Part shown: one piece after another, positions 58,968 to 64,000 of the stretch | How positions within the stretch are numbered: the first letter of the stretch is position 1 | Layout: each line of letters starts with the position of its first letter | Assembly: GCF_001043055.1 (NCBI RefSeq) | Contig: NZ_JYLF01000009.1 | Span: forward strand, 1 to 64,000 | Source of the DNA: Pseudomonas weihenstephanensis | Lineage (GTDB): Bacteria; Pseudomonadota; Gammaproteobacteria; Pseudomonadales; Pseudomonadaceae | Length of the DNA stretch: 64,000 nucleotides | Direction of reading: 5' to 3' | Translations under genes and position numbers: made by a program | The notes under the pieces: generated by a model | What the model was told of the DNA's origin: nothing | Databases searched by the model: none | The model's input: the letters and a program-made list of their open reading frames with translations, nothing else

Positions 58968-58996
58968 AAAAAACCCGTCCTCGTGACGGGTTTTTT
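58968..58996 (+). terminator. Terminator of the ABC-F gene
   Basis: CCCGTC-CTCGT-GACGGG flanked by A6 and T6, so it can work in both directions. It lies 34 bases after the stop. Confidence 0.9.
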
Positions 58997-59094
58997 GTGG
59001 GCTGGCGTTCGTAGCAAAAGTTAGCCTGCTTTCTTTTATCGCCCGCGCCCGCCATCATGCGCGCCAACGATGATTGTTAGCCGGAACGCCCGTC

Positions 59095-59324
59095 ATGCCT
59101 GTGCAACACCCCTCGCCCACACCTTGCGGGTCAGTCACGCTACAAATCTTGTCCATCGTTTTATACCTTCATCGCCTTGCTGTGCATGGGTTTGCCCATC
59201 GCGGTTCTGCCCGGCTATGTTCACGATCATTTTGGTCAGTTTTCGGCCTGATCGCGCCCCATGGGCTGAGCCTGATGTTGCCTCGATTGGCTACGGGACG
59301 CTGACCACGTTCATCACCCTGTAG
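59095..59324 (+). pseudogene. Decayed MFS transporter remnant
   Basis: The start MPVQHPSPTPCGSVTLQILS is followed by a frameshift into FIALLCMGLPIAVLPGYVHD, the first helix of MFS efflux transporters (LPIAVLPGYVHD). Further frame-shifted pieces (VFGLIAPHGLSLMLP, then IGYGTLTTFITL) look like later helices, so much of the gene is deleted. Only about 230 bases remain of an expected 1.2 kb. The tail overlaps the end of the hydrolase gene by a few bases. Confidence 0.7.
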
Positions 59325-60327
59325 GCGAATGACGTTGCAAGGACTGCCGGAAAAATCGACCTGCCTCCTCAATCAGGTCGCGGTGTATATCCTCGCGATC
59401 AACCCCTTCTGCGTCGGTGCACAAACCGGGCATTGTCGCCATCTGCTCATCCGTACACGGCGCCATGAATACAAAGTGACCTGCGCCCGCAATCACCTTG
59501 AATTCGGGTGCCACCGGCAACTTGCGTGCGAGCGCATCGGCGTTTTTGTCCGGGAACACCAACGTATCGTCATCGCCACTGTAAAGCAGGACTGGCACAT
59601 GGACATCTGCCAGCGTTTGGCGTCCGAACATCAGACTCAGCGGTGCCAGCAGCAGCAATGCATGCACCCGCGGGTCTGCGCTGGGGACAAGGTCGTCACG
59701 ATCGGCGATCAACTCGCCCTGTGTGGTGCAAGCGTCACGGTCATTCGGGCGCTCCTGGCAGTAACGGCGTAAACGCTCCAGATCTGGTTGCGCGCCCGCG
59801 AGGATCAGCGCGGTTTCCCCTCCGGCCGAGTAACCCATGACGCCCACTTCATCACCCAGTACGTGGGGTGATAAATGGCGGTCATGCAAGGTCGCGCTGA
59901 TCGCCGCGGATATCTGCATGGGCCGCCCATACAAGTTGCTCAAGGTGCCAAGCCGACTGTGATCTTTATAGTTATCGCCGGGGTGGAGTACGGCAACCAC
60001 GACAAAACCTTTACGTGCCAGCGCTGTGGCCATGTCATGCAGGGCCAGTGGTGTGCCGGTATTGCCATGGGACAACATCAACAACGGGTAATGCCCGCTG
60101 GCAATTTTGGCGTTTTCAGTGGCGTCCACTTGATAGCTGCCTAATCGGCTACTGCCCTCTTTCGCCGTAGAGGGGTAAAAGGCAATCGCGTGCATCGGCT
60201 GATGATCCAGCGGGTCCAGAAAATTCAGGCGATGAAAGCCCACACTCCACTGCAAGACCGGTTCAGCTCGCACGATTAAAGGGCAGCTAGACCATAAAAA
60301 AACCAGAACCGCACACAGACGCATCAT
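59314..60327 (-). CDS. Secreted alpha/beta hydrolase (dienelactone/PAF-AH-like)
   Basis: The 337-aa product has an N-terminal signal (residues 1-21, LCAVLVFLWSSCPLIVRA), a LMLSHGNTGTPLA oxyanion region, nucleophile motif MGYSAGGETA, an Asp in LYSGDDDTLVFPDKN and a His in GAGHFVFMAPC. It is probably periplasmic, with ester substrates unknown. ATG ATG start; the second is one codon on. Confidence 0.88.
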   Translation of the reverse strand: MMRLCAVLVFLWSSCPLIVRAEPVLQWSVGFHRLNFLDPLDHQPMHAIAFYPSTAKEGSSRLGSYQVDATENAKIASGHYPLLMLSHGNTGTPLALHDMATALARKGFVVVAVLHPGDNYKDHSRLGTLSNLYGRPMQISAAISATLHDRHLSPHVLGDEVGVMGYSAGGETALILAGAQPDLERLRRYCQERPNDRDACTTQGELIADRDDLVPSADPRVHALLLLAPLSLMFGRQTLADVHVPVLLYSGDDDTLVFPDKNADALARKLPVAPEFKVIAGAGHFVFMAPCTDEQMATMPGLCTDAEGVDREDIHRDLIEEAGRFFRQSLQRHSPTG

Positions 60328-60424
60328 GGAGGCTCACCTTGGTGAAGGCTTAGCGTGAGAGTTGATGCCAAAACGTAGTGGTTGATCTGGGCATAATCCA
60401 CGCCAGCATCTTTCAGGCCAGAAG

Positions 60425-60473
60425 CAAAAAACTCCGTAGCCTGGCCATGTGTAGATGGCCAGAATACAGAGTT
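60425..60473 (-). terminator. Terminator of the azoreductase gene
   Basis: A stem CTGGCCAT-CTACAC-ATGGCCAG with an outer AACTC/GAGTT extension is followed on the minus strand by a T-run (TTTTTT). It lies 27-75 bases beyond the stop. Confidence 0.78.
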
Positions 60474-60499
60474 TAGTGTGTACGGCGTGCCCGCAAAGC

Positions 60500-61111
60500 T
60501 TACGCGACGCTGAACAAGCCTTCGTTAATGTGCGCGTGTGCATCATTCATGGCTTTGCTGCGAACATCGTCGCCGTAAGCCAGACCGTGAGCGCGAACAA
60601 ACTCGATATCAGTGATGCCCAGAAAGCCCAACATGACTTTCAAATAGTCCTCATGTGCCGAACCGGTAGGCTGGCCCACGTGCAAGCCGCCTGAGGTGGA
60701 GACCACGATGACCTTTTTGTTAGCGCAAAGCCCTTCAGGCCCGGCATCGGTGTAACGGAAGGTCTGGCCAGCCACGGCAATACGATCAATCCACGCTTTG
60801 AGCTGGGTCGGGATCGTGAAGTTGTACATCGGTGCGCCAATCACGACCGCATCGGCAGCCAAGAACTGCGCCAAGGTATCTGCGCTCAATTGTGCTTCAT
60901 GCTTGTGTGCTGCATCACGCAGTTCAGCCGGGGTGGCGGCGGCCACCAGCGTAACGGAGGAAAAGTGTTCAATCGCTTCAGCCGCCAGATCGCGGTAGCT
61001 CACTTCAATGCTCGGATCGGCGGCTTTCCAGGCGCCAACGACTTCACGGCTCAACTGACGCGACGCTGAGTTATCGCCCAAAATGCTCGAATCGATATGC
61101 AACAGTTTCAT
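60500..61111 (-). CDS. azoR: FMN-dependent NADH-azoreductase
   Basis: The 203-aa product matches AzoR: MKLLHIDSSILGDNSASRQL, AADAVVIGAPMYNFTIPTQL (FMN loop) and STSGGLH. These flavoenzymes reduce quinones and azo dyes. The ATG at 61111 is preceded by GGAGATCACC. A LysR regulator is divergent from it, likely controlling it. Confidence 0.96.
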   Translation of the reverse strand: MKLLHIDSSILGDNSASRQLSREVVGAWKAADPSIEVSYRDLAAEAIEHFSSVTLVAAATPAELRDAAHKHEAQLSADTLAQFLAADAVVIGAPMYNFTIPTQLKAWIDRIAVAGQTFRYTDAGPEGLCANKKVIVVSTSGGLHVGQPTGSAHEDYLKVMLGFLGITDIEFVRAHGLAYGDDVRSKAMNDAHAHINEGLFSVA

Positions 61112-61239
61112 GGTGATCTCCACAAATGAGAATCGCCGCCGGGCGATCAAGTGGCAGTGATACTACCGATGAAAGCAATCGACGATAAGTCATCCGTTGT
61201 GTGATAGTTCGTCCCACTTGTAGGACGGTGAGAAAACTC

Positions 61240-62148
61240 ATGCAGGATCTTAACGATCTCTATTACTTTGCCAAGGTGGTCGAAGCCGGCGGGTTTGCCG
61301 CTGCGGGCCGGCTACTGGGTGTCCCCAAGTCACGCTTGTCGCGCCGGGTCGCCGAGCTTGAGGAACGCTTGGGCGCGCGTCTGTTACAGCGCACCACCCG
61401 CCAACTCAAACTGACAGCCGTGGGTGAACGTTACCTGCGCCACTGCCAGGCGATGCTGCTTGAAGCCGAGATGGCTGACGAGGCTGTCGCCAGCATGTCC
61501 AGCGAACCGCGCGGGCCGTTGCGGGTGTCATGTCCGGTGGGACTGGCGCATGAATTCATGCCCGAGGTCATTAGCGCGTTTTTGCGCGCCTACCCTCAGG
61601 TGCAGCTGGAAATGATCCTGCTCAATCGTCGGGTTGACCTGATCACCGAGGGCATTGACGTAGCGATGCGTGTGCGCGAGCTGGGGGACGAAGACCCATT
61701 GTTGGTCACGCGGCGCCTGCGTCAGGCGCAGACCGTCATGGTGGCAAGCCCCGAGTTTGCCCGTGAATGGCCCATCAGTACCCCGAATGACTTGAAGCAG
61801 GTCCCGGTTTTAGGTGCCCTGGAGGCTGATCGCATGGTCCACCTGCGCATGCTGGATGAACAGGGCAAGCCTTGCGACCTGGTGCTGCAAGCGCGGTTAG
61901 GCATTGATGACTTTATTGTGCGCAAAGCCTGCACCCTGTCAGGGATGGGTTTCACCGTGCTGCCCATGATGTATTGCGAGCAGGAATTGCACACAGGCCA
62001 ACTGGTGCAATTGCTGCCCAAATGGTCACTGCCGGGTGGCTGGCTGCACGCGGTCTACCCGCATCGGCGCGGTGTCATGCCCGCAGTACGCGCCTGGATC
62101 GAACATCTGGTCGAATCATTTGAACGCTGTGGAGACAAGCTTCTATGA
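61240..62148 (+). CDS. LysR-family regulator
   Basis: The 302-aa product has an N-terminal winged helix-turn-helix (LYYFAKVVEAGGFAAAGRLL, GVPKSRLSRRVAELEERLGA) and a C-terminal effector-binding domain (RGPLRVSCPVGLAHEFMPEV). Start MQDLND at 61240. It lies 128 bases from azoR, divergently, so it probably regulates azoR and its own gene. The next gene overlaps its stop by 4 bases. Confidence 0.94.
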   Translation: MQDLNDLYYFAKVVEAGGFAAAGRLLGVPKSRLSRRVAELEERLGARLLQRTTRQLKLTAVGERYLRHCQAMLLEAEMADEAVASMSSEPRGPLRVSCPVGLAHEFMPEVISAFLRAYPQVQLEMILLNRRVDLITEGIDVAMRVRELGDEDPLLVTRRLRQAQTVMVASPEFAREWPISTPNDLKQVPVLGALEADRMVHLRMLDEQGKPCDLVLQARLGIDDFIVRKACTLSGMGFTVLPMMYCEQELHTGQLVQLLPKWSLPGGWLHAVYPHRRGVMPAVRAWIEHLVESFERCGDKLL

Positions 62149-62504
62149 GCGCTAACACGATGAGTAAAGAAGAGGTCGCTGCGTATTGCCGCAGCCTGCC
62201 GGGCGTCAAAGAAGACATTAAGTGGGGAGGTGTTCATGTGTTCTTTGTTGACCAGAGCAAGATGTTTGCGCTGTTCAACCTGAATCAGGACGGGCTGTCT
62301 TTTAAAGTCGAAAAAGACCTGTTTCTGGGCTATGTCGACCGACCGGGCATACATCCCTCGCCGTATCTGGCGCGGGCGCACTGGATCAACATGAAAACAC
62401 CCTACCCGATGGCCACCGCAGAACTGCAAGACTTACTGCGCCGTTCTCATCAGCTGGTGGTGAGTAAACTGCCGAAAAAACGTCAGATCGGCTTATTGCT
62501 CTGA
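62145..62504 (+). CDS. MmcQ/YjbR-family DNA-binding-like protein
   Basis: The 119-aa product fits MmcQ/YjbR: SKEEVAAYCRSLPGVKEDIK, MFALFNLNQDGLSFKV, GYVDRPGIHPSPYLARAHWI. Double-wing fold of unknown biological role. Overlaps the LysR stop (ATGA), so probably one operon. Confidence 0.92.
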   Translation: MSANTMSKEEVAAYCRSLPGVKEDIKWGGVHVFFVDQSKMFALFNLNQDGLSFKVEKDLFLGYVDRPGIHPSPYLARAHWINMKTPYPMATAELQDLLRRSHQLVVSKLPKKRQIGLLL

Positions 62505-62511
62505 CGTTTTT
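62475..62511. terminator. Bidirectional terminator between convergent genes
   Basis: AAAAAACGTCAG pairs with CTGACGTTTTT around a 14-base loop. It lies at the convergence of the YjbR-like gene (plus) and the DUF1294 gene (minus). Confidence 0.85.
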
Positions 62512-62521
62512 GCGCAGTGGC

Positions 62522-62959
62522 CTACAGATCAATAAACGTCATTTTCAAGAACAGCACATCAATCCAGAGTGCTTGATGCGCCGCGACGATCAACCAGAAC
62601 CACACTTGGTAGGAGACTTTGCGGGTTTTGTGGCGAAACACGTGTTGCGCCACACATGCTCCAGGCCATCCCCCCAACAACTCCACCCCATGCAGGACGT
62701 TCTCCGGCGTACGCCAGCGGCCTGCTCGGGCCTGTTGTTTGTCATACCCATACAAGCCGAATGCCAGCGCGCTGGCGATGACGTACCCCCATAACGGCAC
62801 GGGGGTGACGCCGGTGACCAGCAGCATCACCGCGCCCCCTACCGGCAACGCGCACAGCAGGGCAAACATCACTAGCTTGAACTTCACACCACGAACCGGT
62901 CCGGTGTCATGCGCCGGCTCGCGCCCACGGGGCTGACGCTGTTTGACGGGTGTTCTCAC
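62522..62959 (-). CDS. DUF1294 membrane protein
   Basis: The 145-aa product has hydrophobic helices (VMFALLCALPVGGAVMLLVT, PLWGYVIASALAFGLYGYDK) and the DUF1294 signature YDKQQARAGRWRTPENVLHG, GGWPGACVAQHVFRHKT. In many bacteria the domain is fused to cold-shock domains; here there is only a short basic N-terminus. Start overlaps the uppP stop by 4 bases. Confidence 0.9.
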   Translation of the reverse strand: MRTPVKQRQPRGREPAHDTGPVRGVKFKLVMFALLCALPVGGAVMLLVTGVTPVPLWGYVIASALAFGLYGYDKQQARAGRWRTPENVLHGVELLGGWPGACVAQHVFRHKTRKVSYQVWFWLIVAAHQALWIDVLFLKMTFIDL

Positions 62960-63786
62960 GCAGACGCTGCCGACCAGTCAATCCAGCCAAACTGCCAGGT
63001 GGCCAATATCAGCAGGCCAAAGACAATGCGATACCAGGCAAAGGCCGCATAACTGTGACTGGAAATAAACTTCAACAAGGCACGTACGGCAATCATCGCG
63101 AAGATGAACGAGGTCACAAAGCCAATGGCAAACACCGGCAAATCATCCGGTTGAAACAGGTGACGGTACTTGTAACCGGAGTACACCGCTGCACCGACCA
63201 TGGTCGGCATCGCCAGGAAAAACGAAAACTCAGTCGCAGCCTTTCGTGACAAACCAAATAACAAACCGCCAATGATGGTCGAGCCCGAACGCGACGTGCC
63301 GGGGATCATTGCCAGGCATTGGGCGAAACCGATCTTGACGGCGTCCTTCCAGGTCATGTCATCCACGGTTTCTGCGTGGATCACATGCTGGCGACGTTCG
63401 GCCCATAGCATGATGATCCCGCCGATGACCAAGGCTGTGGCCACGGTGATCGGGTTGAACAGGTACTCATGAATGGTATCGGCGAAAATCACGCCCAGCA
63501 CCACGGCGGGCAGTACAGCAATTATCAAGTTGACGGTAAAGCGACGTGCCTGCGGCTGTGTGGGCAAGCCGGTGACGACGTCCAGAATCTTGCGTCGAAA
63601 CTCCCAGACCACGGCCAGAATCGCGCCGAGCTGAATAATGATGTTGAACGCCATCGCCCGCTCACCACCAAAGTTGAGCAAGTCGGCAACGATGATTTGG
63701 TGGCCCGTACTGGAAATCGGCAAAAATTCCGTCAGGCCTTCTACTACGCCGAGTATCAACGCCTGTGCGGCAGTCCAAAGATCCAT
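62956..63786 (-). CDS. uppP: Undecaprenyl-diphosphatase UppP (BacA)
   Basis: The 276-aa product is a polytopic membrane protein with the family motifs: ALILGVVEGLTEFLPISSTG, and IPGTSRSGSTIIGGLL (PGTSRSG). It dephosphorylates undecaprenyl diphosphate to recycle the cell-wall lipid carrier and can confer bacitracin resistance. Start MDLWTAAQ at 63786 after GGGGGAACA. Confidence 0.96.
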   Translation of the reverse strand: MDLWTAAQALILGVVEGLTEFLPISSTGHQIIVADLLNFGGERAMAFNIIIQLGAILAVVWEFRRKILDVVTGLPTQPQARRFTVNLIIAVLPAVVLGVIFADTIHEYLFNPITVATALVIGGIIMLWAERRQHVIHAETVDDMTWKDAVKIGFAQCLAMIPGTSRSGSTIIGGLLFGLSRKAATEFSFFLAMPTMVGAAVYSGYKYRHLFQPDDLPVFAIGFVTSFIFAMIAVRALLKFISSHSYAAFAWYRIVFGLLILATWQFGWIDWSAASA

Positions 63787-64000
63787 TGTTCCCCCATAAA
63801 GCCCCGCATCATGCCGAGCAGATAAGTCATTAGTGAGTGCCTGCAACCGCTGCCGCGGGGTGGGTTACAGCCGTGGATTTTCGCCAGCGCGATGTGAAAA
63901 AAATGTCAGAAATCAAGAAACATACAGGTTTTGCGATTTCGGCCGAGATCCTATCAGACACACCCGACTTTCGCTGCTATGACATTAGACCCAAGTCGCA

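Noticed and set aside
1..64000. tRNA genes and CRISPR arrays
   Set aside because: No cloverleaf-like sequence or spaced direct repeat array was found by eye; the iterons at 39402-39508 are too short and regular for CRISPR. The att site is in a protein gene.

Overview
The window is a chromosomal segment of a Pseudomonas (fluorescens/syringae-like by protein similarity and gene content; species not determined) carrying a nearly complete, lambda-type (long non-contractile tail) prophage of about 55.5 kb. The prophage lies between a 19-bp direct repeat at 1840-1858 (attL) and 57357-57375 (attR). The right copy is codons 4-9 plus one base of an ABC-F ATPase gene (57348-58934), so the phage inserts into the 5' end of that gene and brings its own start codon and upstream region. 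Just outside attL is the C-terminal end of a second, decayed integrase (1594-1818), placed against the att core as the live integrase is at attR. This points to repeated use of the same site.

Left of the prophage (1-1590) is a small type VI secretion locus on the minus strand: hcp, a 36-codon vgrG-like remnant, and the start of a coupled downstream gene. The upstream region of hcp carries a conspicuous triple 18-bp repeat. Inside the left end (1860-3290) I find no convincing gene. Next comes an AT-rich three-gene cargo cassette (3293-5027: STAS-GHKL ATPase, DUF4325-like STAS protein, one-helix membrane protein).

The late region reads leftwards on the minus strand from about 34.2 to 5.3 kb: holin-like membrane proteins, terminase, portal, MuF-like head protein, scaffold, capsid, connectors, tail tube, gpG/gpGT with a -1 frameshift, tape measure, gpM-L-K, gpI, gpJ, fibre proteins, GH19 endolysin and nested Rz/Rz1. 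It is interrupted by cargo genes, mainly a 2.8-kb island between gpK and gpI (lipoprotein, YafO-type toxin pair, secreted fasciclin protein, Ntn-hydrolase-like protein). Small plus-strand genes sit at 24.5, 32.5 and 33.3 kb.

The leftward early operon (41.4 to 35.6 kb) encodes Cro-like and CII/YmfL-like regulators, a Rha-type protein, a replication initiator containing an iteron origin, a DnaC-like loader, NinB and NinG. The repressor gene (41537, plus strand) is in an operon with a HipA-like kinase and an unknown 295-aa protein. The rightward early operon (44.2-57.3 kb) starts at a promoter overlapped by a second copy of the repressor operator, followed by a boxA-like sequence, and carries RecT, a YqaJ exonuclease, two DNA methyltransferases, many small proteins, excisionase and integrase.

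Right of attR are host genes: the ABC-F ATPase, a decayed MFS transporter, an alpha/beta hydrolase, azoreductase with divergent LysR regulator, MmcQ/YjbR, DUF1294 and undecaprenyl-diphosphatase UppP. Strongest candidates for undescribed biology are the repressor-kinase-unknown operon and the STAS/GHKL cassette.
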